A DNA stretch of 56,331 nucleotides from contig NZ_MWLN01000212.1 in the NCBI RefSeq assembly GCF_002198655.1, positions 12,529 to 68,859 of the forward strand. Direction: 5' to 3'. Positions 44,745-53,937 of the stretch are shown piece by piece. The notes below the pieces were generated by a model that was not told where the DNA came from, made no database searches, and was given only the letters and a program-made list of their open reading frames with translations. This DNA comes from Kineosporia sp. A_224 (GTDB lineage Bacteria; Actinomycetota; Actinomycetes; Actinomycetales; Kineosporiaceae). Position numbers and translations under genes: made by a program. Each line of letters opens with the position of its first letter. Position 1 is the first letter of the stretch.

Positions 44745-45356
44745 TCACAGGTGCGCGCGACCGCTGTGCGCGGCGAGCGCCCCTGCGACGGCGGCGAGGT
44801 CGGCGAGCCAGACGTCGTGCGGCCCCGGCGGCAGGATCTCGTCCCACTCGACGGCGTAGGACCCGAGCACCTGGGGCAGCCGGGCGGGCCGGGCGACGAA
44901 CCAGGTGTGCAGGTGCGCCGAGCCGTCGCCCCAGCGGTTGACGTGGGCCCGGCCGACGCCGTCGAGCGCCTCGATCGCCCGGCACAGCCGCGCCGCGAGG
45001 ACGCCGAACTCGGCGGCGAGGTCGTCGTCCATGTCGGCGAAGTCGAGGTGCGCCTTCGCGTTGAGCCACACCAGGAGCGGCAGCCCCGTCGGCGCGTCGG
45101 GGCGGGTCACGGTCCACCGGTCGTTCTCCCAGATCGGTGTTCCCCTGCCCTGGCAGAGGAAGCAGTCGTCGGGGTCCTCCCCGCGGCGGGGCGGCTCGGC
45201 GTCCAGCGGCGCAGCGAGCGGCCTCGGCACGACGCGGCCGTCGACCGCGTCCCAGGGGAAGATCTCCCACTCGTGCAGCGGCGGGGCGGGCAGCCGGCCG
45301 TCGGGTCCGGCGGCGGCGACGGCTCGGGCGTGGATGTCCTCGGCGGGCTCGGCCAT
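44745..45356 (-). CDS. HIT-like hydrolase/transferase family protein
   Basis: 203-residue protein of the HIT superfamily. CFLCQGRGTPIWENDRW resembles the zinc-bearing start of GalT/HIT proteins; the catalytic region reads AHVNRWGDGSAHLHTWFVAR, with H-L-H but Thr-Trp in place of the third His, so the classic triad is incomplete. Activity on nucleotide conjugates is uncertain. ATG 45356 lies six bases after CAGGAT on the minus strand, again a leaderless pattern. Confidence 0.72.
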   Translation of the reverse strand: MAEPAEDIHARAVAAAGPDGRLPAPPLHEWEIFPWDAVDGRVVPRPLAAPLDAEPPRRGEDPDDCFLCQGRGTPIWENDRWTVTRPDAPTGLPLLVWLNAKAHLDFADMDDDLAAEFGVLAARLCRAIEALDGVGRAHVNRWGDGSAHLHTWFVARPARLPQVLGSYAVEWDEILPPGPHDVWLADLAAVAGALAAHSGRAHL

Positions 45357-45402
45357 CGCCCGATCCTGGCAGACGCGGTTCCCCGCGGCCCACGCACCGG
45401 GG

Positions 45403-45768
45403 TCAGAGCAGGGTGCCGACCACGACCATGACGAGCAGCAGGACGGCGACCAGCCCGACGCCCGCGCCGAGCGCGACCGCGGCGCGGCCGCCGGCCGACC
45501 CGGTCCGGGCGACGAGCCCGGGAAGACCCGCCCCCCGCTCGGTCTCGGCGAGCCGCTGCGCCCACTCGGCGGCGAGCGCCTCGGCCTGCTCGGGGGTCAG
45601 CTCCGTCGTCGCGGGGAGGTCCGTCGGGAGGGCACGGGCACGGCGGCCGGAGGGCCGCCGCACGGTCCCGGGGCGCGCCGCGCGCAGGTCCGTGTGGCAC
45701 TGCCCGCACCAGACGACGCCGTCGCGCAGCCGGGCCGCGCACACGGGGCACCTCGTCGCGGCGGTCAC
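45403..45768 (-). CDS. Zinc-ribbon protein with C-terminal membrane anchor
   Basis: 121-residue protein: an N-terminal ribbon CPVCAARLRDGVVWCGQCH, an Arg/Pro-rich linker, a helix PEQAEALAAEWAQRLAETER and a single C-terminal transmembrane helix (VALGAGVGLVAVLLLVMVVV) leaving a four-residue tail. The topology is that of a tail-anchored cytoplasmic protein. GTG 45768 is the best start because the ribbon follows directly. Function unknown. Confidence 0.65.
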   Translation of the reverse strand: MTAATRCPVCAARLRDGVVWCGQCHTDLRAARPGTVRRPSGRRARALPTDLPATTELTPEQAEALAAEWAQRLAETERGAGLPGLVARTGSAGGRAAVALGAGVGLVAVLLLVMVVVGTLL

Positions 45769-45958
45769 GCACTGATGTGTCGGCGTCCAGGTGCCGGGTC
45801 TTGACCCGCGGACCCGAAGCGGACCGGGGCCGCTCGGGTACTGACCGCTACGCGTCGGGGTGGATATCGTCGTGCGGACGGGCACACGCGGTGACCGGCA
45901 CCGCACCGACCTCACCTAGCATCGTCCGCCTGCCCACCACCCGTCGCGAGGAGTCCCC

Positions 45959-47746
45959 GTGCGCGAGTCCAGCGTCCCGGCGATCGTCACCCCTGACCCG
46001 CAGGACAACCTCACCGACCTCGTCGTCCGGGCGGTGCAGGAGCGCCCGTCGTCCGTGATGTTCTCCCGCCGCGTCGACGGCGTCTGGCAGGACGTCACGG
46101 CCGAGCAGTTCGGCTCCGAGGTCGTCGCGCTCGCGAAGGGCCTCGTGGCGGGCGGCGTCCGGCCCGGTGACCGCGTCGCGATCATGTCCAAGACCCGCTA
46201 CGAGTGGACGCTCGCCGACTTCGCGATCTGGTCCGCCGGCGCGGTGACCGTGCCGATCTACGAGACGTCGTCCGCGGAGCAGGTGTCCTGGATCCTCTCC
46301 GACTCCGGCGCGGTCGCGGTCTTCGCCGAGACGGCGGGCCACACCTCGACCGTTGCGCACGTCCGCGACACCCTGCCCGCGCTGCGCGAGGTGTGGACGA
46401 TCGACGACGGTGCGGTCGACGCCCTCGTGGCCGCCGGCGGCGACGTCGAGGACGCCGAGATCACCCGCCGCCGGCGCAGCCTCGACGGCGCGTCGGTCGC
46501 GACGATCATCTACACGTCGGGGACGACGGGCCGCCCCAAGGGCTGCGAGCTGACGCACGCGAACTTCGGCGACCTCGCGGCGAACGCGGTCGCCCGGCTC
46601 GGCAACGTCGTCTCCGTCGAGGGTGCGAGCACCCTGCTCTTCCTGCCGCTGGCGCACGTCTTCGCCCGGTTCATCCAGGTCCTCGCGGTCGCGTCCGGTG
46701 CCCGGCTCGGGCACACCGCCGACGTGAAGAACCTCATCGAGGATCTCGGCGGCTTCCGCCCGACCTTCGTGCTCGCCGTCCCCCGGGTCTTCGAGAAGAT
46801 CTACAACTCCGCCGAGGCGAAGGCCGAGGCGGGCGGCAAGGGCAAGATCTTCCACGCCGCGGCCGACACGGCGATCGCATGGAGCCAGGCCGTCGACACC
46901 GGCCGGGTGCCCTTGACGCTCAAGGCCCGGCACGCGCTGTTCGACCGGCTCGTCTACGGGAAGCTGCGGGCCACGCTCGGCGGCCAGGTGCAGTACGCGG
47001 TCTCCGGCGGCGCCCCGCTCGGCACCCGGCTCGGCCACTTCTTCCGCGGCGTCGGCGTGACGGTCCTCGAGGGCTGGGGCCTCACCGAGACGACCGCGCC
47101 GGCAACGGTGAACACCCCCGAGAAGATCAAGATCGGCACGGTCGGCCTGCCGCTGCCCGGGGTCACGGTCAAGGTCGCGGACGACGGCGAGCTCCTCGTC
47201 AAGGGCGTCAACGTCCTGCGGGGCTACTTCAACAACCCGACGGCGACGGCGGACTGCCTCGACGACGGCTGGTTCCACACCGGTGACCTCGGCGAGATCG
47301 ACTCCGACGGGTACGTCCGGATCACCGGGCGCAAGAAGGAGATCATCGTCACCGCGGGCGGCAAGAACGTCGCGCCGAGCATCCTCGAGGACCGGCTCCG
47401 GGCCCATGCCCTCGTCTCCCAGTGCATGGTCGTCGGCGACCAGCGGCCGTTCATCGCCGCCCTCGTCACGCTCGACGCCGAGATGCTCCCCACCTGGCTC
47501 GCGAACAGCGGCAAGCCGCCGATGGACGTCGCGGCCGCCGCCCAGGACCCCGACGTGCGGGCCGAGGTGCAGCGCGCGGTCGACCACGCGAACCAGGCCG
47601 TGAGCAAGGCCGAGTCGATCCGCTCCTTCGTCGTGCTCGACACCGACTTCACCGAGGCGGGCGGCCACCTCACCCCCAAGCTCAGCCTCAAGCGGCAGGT
47701 CGTCCTCAAGGAGTTCGCCGAGCAGATCGAGAAGATCTACTCGTAG
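45959..47746 (+). CDS. fadD15: Long-chain fatty-acid-CoA ligase (FadD15-like)
   Basis: 595-residue AMP-forming acyl-CoA synthetase. Motifs: P-loop TIIYTSGTTGRPKGCELTH, LPLAHVFARF, VSGGAPLGTRLGHFF, the LEGWGLTETTAPATVN block, GWFHTGDLGEID and GRKKEIIVTAGGKNVAPS, plus a terminal Lys in LTPKLSLKRQ. It activates fatty acids for lipid synthesis or degradation in the cytoplasm. GTG 45959 has GCGAGGAG six bases upstream and a -10 TAGCAT at 45917-45922. It corresponds to Rv2187 of M. tuberculosis and ends the conserved block. Confidence 0.92.
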   Translation: MRESSVPAIVTPDPQDNLTDLVVRAVQERPSSVMFSRRVDGVWQDVTAEQFGSEVVALAKGLVAGGVRPGDRVAIMSKTRYEWTLADFAIWSAGAVTVPIYETSSAEQVSWILSDSGAVAVFAETAGHTSTVAHVRDTLPALREVWTIDDGAVDALVAAGGDVEDAEITRRRRSLDGASVATIIYTSGTTGRPKGCELTHANFGDLAANAVARLGNVVSVEGASTLLFLPLAHVFARFIQVLAVASGARLGHTADVKNLIEDLGGFRPTFVLAVPRVFEKIYNSAEAKAEAGGKGKIFHAAADTAIAWSQAVDTGRVPLTLKARHALFDRLVYGKLRATLGGQVQYAVSGGAPLGTRLGHFFRGVGVTVLEGWGLTETTAPATVNTPEKIKIGTVGLPLPGVTVKVADDGELLVKGVNVLRGYFNNPTATADCLDDGWFHTGDLGEIDSDGYVRITGRKKEIIVTAGGKNVAPSILEDRLRAHALVSQCMVVGDQRPFIAALVTLDAEMLPTWLANSGKPPMDVAAAAQDPDVRAEVQRAVDHANQAVSKAESIRSFVVLDTDFTEAGGHLTPKLSLKRQVVLKEFAEQIEKIYS

Positions 47747-47832
47747 TCACGTCCCGGTTCGTCCCGGCGAGAACCGATTCGCGCCGCTTATCACAATCAC
47801 CCTGACTCCGACAAGACGACGGACAAGGGCTC

Positions 47833-47867
47833 CCCCCGTGAGGCACACTGTCGGCGGATCACGGGGG
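47833..47867. promoter_or_regulatory. Inverted repeat upstream of the tad operon
   Basis: CCCCCGTGA (47833-47841) and TCACGGGGG (47859-47867) are exact complements 17 bp apart, 40 bp before the TadE start. This could be an operator for the pilus operon or a terminator for fadD15. Confidence 0.5.
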
Positions 47868-47907
47868 CGTGTTCCAGGCGCGGATCGTGAAGAGCGGGTG
47901 ACGACGG

Positions 47908-48366
47908 ATGGGCCGCAGGGGTGCGTTGCGGCGCGGCTGCTGTGCTGCCGCGCGCCGTGACCGCGGCGCCGCGGCCGTGGAGTTCGCCCTCGTCGCCCTG
48001 CCGCTGTTCCTGATCCTGTTCGGGATCATCCAGTACGGGTTCCTCTTCTACGAGGTCCAGGGCGCGGCCTCGGCCGCCAAGGACGGCGCCCGCGCCGCCT
48101 CCCTGGGGATCGAGGACTGCGGCACCTGGCAGGACTGGACCCTGGCCAGGGCGGAGGGCAACGGCGTCGGGGCAACCCTGTCACCGACCGTCGGGGCGAC
48201 CTTCGAGACCCGCGACAACGGCGACCCGACGGTGACCGTGACGCTGTCGTTCGCACCGCGCCAGATCGTGCCGCTCGTGCCGGTGCCGGACACCGTGGAG
48301 CGCACCGCCCAGGCCGACGTCGAGAACTTCCTCGTGGGCGGCGTCGCCGACGAGTGCCTGCCATGA
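47908..48366 (+). CDS. tadE: TadE-like pilus assembly protein
   Basis: 152-residue pseudopilin-like protein. The N-terminus has the TadE pattern DRGAAAVEFALVALPLFLIL with the conserved Glu five residues after the likely prepilin cleavage region and one transmembrane helix (about 28-50), followed by a small periplasmic/extracellular domain with two cysteines (DCGTW...DECLP). It is part of the tad machinery building Flp-type pili or a secretion apparatus. The ATG at 47908 lacks a strong ribosome site (GCGGG upstream). Its stop overlaps the next ATG (ATGA). Confidence 0.85.
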   Translation: MGRRGALRRGCCAAARRDRGAAAVEFALVALPLFLILFGIIQYGFLFYEVQGAASAAKDGARAASLGIEDCGTWQDWTLARAEGNGVGATLSPTVGATFETRDNGDPTVTVTLSFAPRQIVPLVPVPDTVERTAQADVENFLVGGVADECLP

Positions 48367-50378
48367 AGCGGGCGATGGGCCGCCGCCCCGCACGCGGCGA
48401 CGACGACGCGGGTGCGGTGGCGATCCTCGTCGCGGTCCTCACCTCGGCCGTGCTCCTCACCGTCGGCGCCCTCACCGTGGACCTCGGGTCGGCCTGGGCG
48501 GAACGGGTCGGCCTGCGGAGCGTGGCGGAGTCCGCCGCCCTCGCTGCCGCGGCACTCCTCCCGGAGGACCCCCGCACTCCCTCCGGCGACCTGCCCATGG
48601 ACCTCAGGTCGGACGTCGTCGCAGCAGCGGTCCGGGTGCTGTGCGCCGACGGCAACCGACGCCCGCAGTGGGACGACGCCGCCGTCTGCCCCTTGGACCC
48701 CCAGGACGCGGACTGGCCGGTGAACACGGGGCTGGACGGTGTCGACCTCTCTGACGGAGCCGTGGTCGTGGAGCGGGCCGAGCAGAACGCCTACCCGGAC
48801 CTCACGGCGGGCCAGCTCCCCTGGGTGGTGCGCGTCGTCACGCCGCCCGTGCGGGTCGACTTCGGCCTGGCCCGCGCCGGCGGGGTGGACCACGTCGACG
48901 TCCAGGCGGCCGGAGGTGCCCGGCGAGGACTCCAGATCCCGCTGGACGCGCTCTACGCCGACACACCGTTCTCGGTCTCGCCCTACTACCTGACCGTGCA
49001 GGACCTCGAGGACGCGTCGGCGAGCAGGCTGATGTGCCTGCGGACCACCCCCTTGCCGGCCGTCGGGCCCGACCCGCTCCCCGACCCTCCGGACCAGGCA
49101 CCGCAGACACCACCGCCCTCCGTCTTCTCCTTCGACGCGCTCGACCAGGACACGCTCGACGTCCTGACACCCAAGACACTGAAGCTCACGGGGGTCCGAC
49201 TGGGTGCCGTGCCGCCACCCGCCGAGGGCGGAGAGATCGTCCCGGTCCCGCCGGTGACGGTGTACATCGGCGACGGCACCGACCGCCACGCCGCCACCAC
49301 GACCAAGGTCAAGTACGACCCGGGCACGACCACGTACGAGGTGGAGGTCACGACCCCGGACCTCACCGACTCCCCCCGGTACGGCGCGGTCTGGGTCTGG
49401 TTCGAGTACGACGACCCGGCCTTCGCCACGGGCACCGGCGACCCGCCCGTCTCGAACGCCCTCGGGCTCACCTACCCGCAGGACCCGGACCCGGTCCGGA
49501 CGACCTCCCGCTACGACTGCGACTCGGGGACCGACGGCCGTGGCCTCGTCGCCGCTCCCGCAGGCGACGGCACCGTCCGTGACACGGTCGGGAGCGTCCG
49601 GGACGGGCTGGTGCCACGGGTGCACCCGTTCGGCTCCTGGCCACGTGCGCAGCAGGCCCCTCTGACGGACGAGGACTGCTACGACTACGCGGGTGTCAAC
49701 GACGCCCTGGTCCGTCCTGAGAGCACCGACGTCGGCGACGACGATGTCAACTGTGTCCCGATTCGCGAGGGGAGCGGCATCGCCCCCGAGGACCTGACAG
49801 CGGCCTGGCTCGGGACGGAGGGCCCGCCAGCCGTCGTCGGCCGGCTGCAACGTGACGAGGGCTGCTCCGACGAGCGGCGCACCCTGCCCGGCCGGACCGG
49901 GACGTTCGACAGGACGAGCCTGTTCACCCGCTCCCACCACCTCGTCACCCCCGGCGTGGACACCTCGGCGCTCCGCGCCCGCATCAGCGCCGGGCAGGCA
50001 CCCGACGCCGCGCTGCGCAACCAGATCACGCCGAAGGTCTTCCTCTGCCCGCGGCTGCTGCTCGTCCCGGTGCTCGACGTCACCCGCCCGGTCTCCGGCG
50101 CCGGGCACCACGCGGTGGTCGGGATGACCTACTTCTGGGTCACCGGCCCCCGGGACTTCCGTCGGCCCAGCACCTACCGGGGGCTCGTCACGACGGACGA
50201 CACCAGGCTCGTCGTGGGGATCAGCGGGTGGATCATTGACCCGCTCTACGTCCAGGGCGGCGACTGGGTCGCCCACACGCAGAGCCCCGACGACGCCCTG
50301 CCGATGGCGGTGCCGAAGCGCGCTGTGCTCGTCAGGACCCCGTGCGACGGCCACCCCGACAGCAGTGAGTGCTCATAG
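48363..50378 (+). CDS. Large TadG-like surface protein of the tad locus
   Basis: 671-residue protein. The N-terminus has the TadE/G-type anchor (DDDAGAVAILVAVLTSAVLL, then VGALTVDLGSAWAERVGLRS) and AESAALAAAALL; the rest is a long extracellular region rich in Pro, Asp and Thr with several cysteines (ADGNRRPQWDDAAVCPLD, DEDCYDYAGVNDAL, RDEGCSDERR, HPDSSECS). I recognise no further domain; it could be a minor pilin-like tip or adhesin protein. ATG 48363 overlaps the tadE stop. A 184-bp gap with its own promoter-like TAGTAC follows. Confidence 0.7.
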   Translation: MKRAMGRRPARGDDDAGAVAILVAVLTSAVLLTVGALTVDLGSAWAERVGLRSVAESAALAAAALLPEDPRTPSGDLPMDLRSDVVAAAVRVLCADGNRRPQWDDAAVCPLDPQDADWPVNTGLDGVDLSDGAVVVERAEQNAYPDLTAGQLPWVVRVVTPPVRVDFGLARAGGVDHVDVQAAGGARRGLQIPLDALYADTPFSVSPYYLTVQDLEDASASRLMCLRTTPLPAVGPDPLPDPPDQAPQTPPPSVFSFDALDQDTLDVLTPKTLKLTGVRLGAVPPPAEGGEIVPVPPVTVYIGDGTDRHAATTTKVKYDPGTTTYEVEVTTPDLTDSPRYGAVWVWFEYDDPAFATGTGDPPVSNALGLTYPQDPDPVRTTSRYDCDSGTDGRGLVAAPAGDGTVRDTVGSVRDGLVPRVHPFGSWPRAQQAPLTDEDCYDYAGVNDALVRPESTDVGDDDVNCVPIREGSGIAPEDLTAAWLGTEGPPAVVGRLQRDEGCSDERRTLPGRTGTFDRTSLFTRSHHLVTPGVDTSALRARISAGQAPDAALRNQITPKVFLCPRLLLVPVLDVTRPVSGAGHHAVVGMTYFWVTGPRDFRRPSTYRGLVTTDDTRLVVGISGWIIDPLYVQGGDWVAHTQSPDDALPMAVPKRAVLVRTPCDGHPDSSECS

Positions 50379-50562
50379 TGACCAGACCATCACTGAGTAG
50401 CCCGTGGCCGTCTGCCGTTCGCGGTAACGTCACGACGGGCCCCGGACGACGGCGAACCGGCTGCGCTCGCGGGGCGACTCCCTAGTACTCCCCCCGGCAC
50501 TGCGGGGTGCACCAGGACCGACGACGACCGACCCGACCACGACGACCGAGAGGCACACACCG

Positions 50563-51312
50563 ATGGGACGCCGCACCCTCCTGCTGGTCGCAGCAGTACT
50601 GCTCGCTGCGATCGGCACCGGCGTGCTGTTCCTCTACGTGAGCTCCGCCGGCGGCTCGTTCCGGGGCGGTTCCGGCAGCAGCGACGGCACCGTCGACGTC
50701 GTCGCCCCGACGACTGCGCTGGCGGCGGGGACGACCATCGACGACACGGTCCGGTTCCAGCTCGTCCGGGTCGACCGCGCCCTCGCGGAGCAGGCCGGGA
50801 TGATCGGGAAGGTCAGCGCGCTCCAGGGTCTGGTGGCCAACCAGCCCCTCGCGGCCCTCGTCCCCGTGACCTCGGCCCAGTTCGGCGGTGCCATCAAGCA
50901 GTCGACCGATCTGGGGCTCCCGCCGAAGGACCAGATGGCCATCACGCTCGAGGTCGAGGACCCCGCCCGCGTCTCGAGCTTCCTGCGCCCGGGCTCGCGG
51001 GTCGCGGTCTTCGTCGTCGACCCCGAGACCAGGCCGACCGCGAAGCGGCACGAGGCACGCCTGGTCCTCACGGACGTCGTCGTCCTGACGATCGGGACGA
51101 GCGGCACGATCGTCAACCGGAGCACCGCCACCACCGGCGCCGGTTCGAACTCGCGCGGGTCCCAGTCCCTCGTGACGTTCCAGGTCAACCAGCGCCAAGC
51201 GGGCCAGCTCCTCGTCGCCGCCGCCGAGGGTGACATCCATCTGACGCTCCTCGGCGCCGGGACGACCCCGACCCTCGAGTCCTTCGACCAGGACGACATC
51301 CGCGTCCCCTGA
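50563..51312 (+). CDS. cpaB: CpaB/RcpC-family pilus assembly protein
   Basis: 249-residue protein with an N-terminal signal anchor (LLLVAAVLLAAIGTGVLFLYV) and a CpaB/RcpC SAF-like domain: VVAPTTALAAGTTIDDTVRF, then LVANQPLAALVPVTSAQFGG, and a MAITLEVEDPARVSSFLRPG segment. It sits in the periplasm-equivalent space and is required for Flp pilus assembly in other bacteria. The ATG at 50563 has GAGAGG about 10 bases upstream. The upstream 184-bp gap suggests an internal promoter. Confidence 0.85.
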   Translation: MGRRTLLLVAAVLLAAIGTGVLFLYVSSAGGSFRGGSGSSDGTVDVVAPTTALAAGTTIDDTVRFQLVRVDRALAEQAGMIGKVSALQGLVANQPLAALVPVTSAQFGGAIKQSTDLGLPPKDQMAITLEVEDPARVSSFLRPGSRVAVFVVDPETRPTAKRHEARLVLTDVVVLTIGTSGTIVNRSTATTGAGSNSRGSQSLVTFQVNQRQAGQLLVAAAEGDIHLTLLGAGTTPTLESFDQDDIRVP

Positions 51313-51352
51313 CCGTCCGCCCGCCCGACACCATCCCCTGGAGCCGCCCACC

Positions 51353-52555
51353 ATGACGACGATCTGCGACCTCGACCCGACGACGGCAGAAGCCCTCCGC
51401 GGCGCCGTCGGGGAGGCGCGCGTCGTCACGTCCCTGGAGCAGCTGCGGATCGTCCTCGACACCGACGTCTACGAGGACGTCGTCGTCCTCGGACCGTCCG
51501 TCGACCCCGGTTCGGCCTTCCGGCTCGCTGCGGCGCTGCGGATCTCCCGCCCCACGCTGTCGCTCATCCTCGTCCGGCAGCGCATCGACACCAGCCTGCT
51601 CGCGGAGGCGATGCGCGCGGGGATCCGCGACGTCGTCGACGAGCGCGACCTCTACCGGCTCAACGCGTCCGTGCGGCAGTCGCAGTCGTTCTCCGCCGCG
51701 CTGCGCGAGTCAGCCGCCCCGGCGGGCGGCGACGGAGCCCCCGGTCCTCGTGGCAAGATCGTCACGGTCTTCTCGGCCAAGGGCGGCTGCGGCAAGACCA
51801 CCCTCGCGACGAACCTCGCGGCGACGCTCGCCGACCGCGGCCGCCGCCAGGTGTGCCTCGTCGACCTCGACCTCGCGTTCGGCGACGTCGCGATCGCGCT
51901 CCAGCTCTTCCCCGCGCACACGATTGCGGACGCCGTCCCACTCGCGGACGTCGACTTCACCGCCGTCCAGGCGCTGCTCACCCCGCACTCCCCCGGCCTG
52001 ACGACGCTCGTCGCCCCTGTCGAGCCGGGCAGCGCGGAGTCGATCCCCGCCTCGCTCGTCGCGCACATCCTCGAGCTGCTCCGCCAGCACTTCGACTACG
52101 TCGTCGTCGACACCCCGCCGGCCTTCGACGACCAGGTGCTCGCCGCGTTCGACCTCTCCGACGTCGTCGCGCTCATCGCGACCCTCGACATCCCGGCGCT
52201 GAAGAACCTCAAGCTGACGCTCGAGACGATGGCGCTGCTCAACTACCCGCGCGAGCGCTGGCGCATCGTCCTCAACCGCGCCGACTCCAAGGTCGGGCTC
52301 GCGATCGGCGAGGTCGAGAAGACGCTCCGCGCGCCGATCTCCGTGGAGATCCCGAGCTCGCGCGACGTCCCGGCGTCGATCAACCGCGGCGTCCCGATCG
52401 CCCTCGACGACCCCCGGCACCCGGTGAGCCTGGCGATCCGGGAGTTCGCCGACCGGCACGTCCTCGGGGGCGCGCCGTCCGTGCCGCCAGACACCGCCGT
52501 CCCGCCCGACCTGCGCAAAGACCGCCGCGGGTTCTTCCGTAGGAGGCCGTCGTGA
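51353..52555 (+). CDS. tadZ: TadZ/CpaE-like pilus localisation ATPase
   Basis: 400-residue MinD/ParA-like ATPase with an N-terminal atypical receiver domain (about 1-110, no phospho-site pattern). The deviant P-loop FSAKGGCGKTTLATNLAATL is near 140-158, followed by LVDLDLAFGDVAIALQL and YVVVDTPPAFDDQVLAA. TadZ/CpaE positions the pilus machine at the cell pole in studied species. The tail is Arg-rich. Its stop overlaps the cpaF GTG by four bases. Confidence 0.9.
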   Translation: MTTICDLDPTTAEALRGAVGEARVVTSLEQLRIVLDTDVYEDVVVLGPSVDPGSAFRLAAALRISRPTLSLILVRQRIDTSLLAEAMRAGIRDVVDERDLYRLNASVRQSQSFSAALRESAAPAGGDGAPGPRGKIVTVFSAKGGCGKTTLATNLAATLADRGRRQVCLVDLDLAFGDVAIALQLFPAHTIADAVPLADVDFTAVQALLTPHSPGLTTLVAPVEPGSAESIPASLVAHILELLRQHFDYVVVDTPPAFDDQVLAAFDLSDVVALIATLDIPALKNLKLTLETMALLNYPRERWRIVLNRADSKVGLAIGEVEKTLRAPISVEIPSSRDVPASINRGVPIALDDPRHPVSLAIREFADRHVLGGAPSVPPDTAVPPDLRKDRRGFFRRRPS

Positions 52556-53937
52556 CCCTTGCAGACCGCCTGGCCCAGGCCCGCAACGACCGGACCCAGG
52601 TCGCCTCGCCCGTCGGCGCCGGGAACGGCCCGGCGAAGGGCGGCCGTCCCGGGGTCGTCGACGTCTTCGGCGAGCTGCGCCGACAGGTGCACACGGCCCT
52701 GCTCGACACGCTCGGGCCGACGTTGTACGACTCCAAGATCCAGCCCGACGAGCTCGAGCAGCGGGTCCGGCAGACCCTCCAGGAGGTGCTCGCGACCGGC
52801 GACACCCCGCTGACGGCCGCGGACCGGGCGCGGATCGCCCAGGAGATCGCCGACGACATCCTCGGCTACGGCCCGATCGAGCCGTACCTGCGCGACGTCG
52901 ACGTCACCGAGATCATGGTCAACGGGCCGCACCAGATCTTCGTCGAGCGCGGCGGCCGGCTCTACCCGGTCCAGGGGCAGTTCACCGACGAGGACCACCT
53001 CCGCCGCACCATCGACAAGATCGTCGCCAGGGTCGGCCGTCGTGTCGACGAGTCGAGCCCGATGGTCGACGCGCGCCTGCCCGACGGCAGCCGGGTCAAC
53101 GCCGTCGTGCCGCCGCTCGCCGTCGACGGCTCGCTCCTGACGATCCGGAAGTTCGCCGCCGAGGCGCTCCAGGTCGACGACCTCATCTCCTTCGGGACCC
53201 TGCCCCGGCACGTCGCGGTCTTCCTCGCGGCATGCGTGCTCGGCCGGTCGAACATCCTCGTGAGCGGCGGCACCGGCGCGGGCAAGACGACGACGCTCAA
53301 CGTCCTCTCGAGCTTCATCCCCGCCGACGAGCGGGTCGTGACGATCGAGGACGCCGCGGAGCTCCAGCTCCACCAGGACCACGTGCTGCGCCTGGAGTCC
53401 CGCCCGCCGAACATCGAGGGCAAGGGCGAGGTGAAGATCCGCGACCTCGTCCGCAACGCGCTGCGGATGCGGCCCGACCGGATCGTCGTCGGCGAGATCC
53501 GGGACGCCGCGGCGCTCGACATGCTCCAGGCGATGAACACCGGACACGACGGCTCGATCTGCACCGTCCACGCGAACAGCCCCCGCGACGTCGTGTCCCG
53601 GGTGGAGACGATGGTTCTCATGGCCGGGATGGATCTGCCGATGCGGGCCGTCCGGGAGCAGATCGCCGGCGCCGTGGACCTCATCGTCCACCAGTCCCGG
53701 TTCCGGGACGGCTCCCGCCGGGTCACGCACGTCACCGAGGTCGTCGGCATGGAGGGCGAGGTCATCACCCTCCAGGACATCTTCGTCTTCGACCACCGGG
53801 CCGGGGTCGACGAGCACGGCCGGGTGCTCGGCGAGCTTCGTGCGACCGGCCTGCGCCCCACCTTCCTGGAGGAGCTCACGGCCCAGGGCATCCAGGTCGA
53901 CCCTGCGACCTTCATGCCTCCCGGCGGTCAGTGGTGA
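52552..53937 (+). CDS. cpaF: CpaF/TadA secretion ATPase
   Basis: 461-residue type II/IV secretion-family ATPase that powers pilus assembly. Walker A is SGGTGAGKTTTLN (239-250); Asp box VVTIEDAAELQL; Walker B VVGEIRDAAALDML; His box GHDGSICTVHANSPRDV. The N-terminal domain (ITEIMVNGP region) is typical of CpaF. GTG 52552 overlaps the tadZ stop and it overlaps tadB in the same way, so subunits are translationally coupled. Confidence 0.94.
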   Translation: MTLADRLAQARNDRTQVASPVGAGNGPAKGGRPGVVDVFGELRRQVHTALLDTLGPTLYDSKIQPDELEQRVRQTLQEVLATGDTPLTAADRARIAQEIADDILGYGPIEPYLRDVDVTEIMVNGPHQIFVERGGRLYPVQGQFTDEDHLRRTIDKIVARVGRRVDESSPMVDARLPDGSRVNAVVPPLAVDGSLLTIRKFAAEALQVDDLISFGTLPRHVAVFLAACVLGRSNILVSGGTGAGKTTTLNVLSSFIPADERVVTIEDAAELQLHQDHVLRLESRPPNIEGKGEVKIRDLVRNALRMRPDRIVVGEIRDAAALDMLQAMNTGHDGSICTVHANSPRDVVSRVETMVLMAGMDLPMRAVREQIAGAVDLIVHQSRFRDGSRRVTHVTEVVGMEGEVITLQDIFVFDHRAGVDEHGRVLGELRATGLRPTFLEELTAQGIQVDPATFMPPGGQW

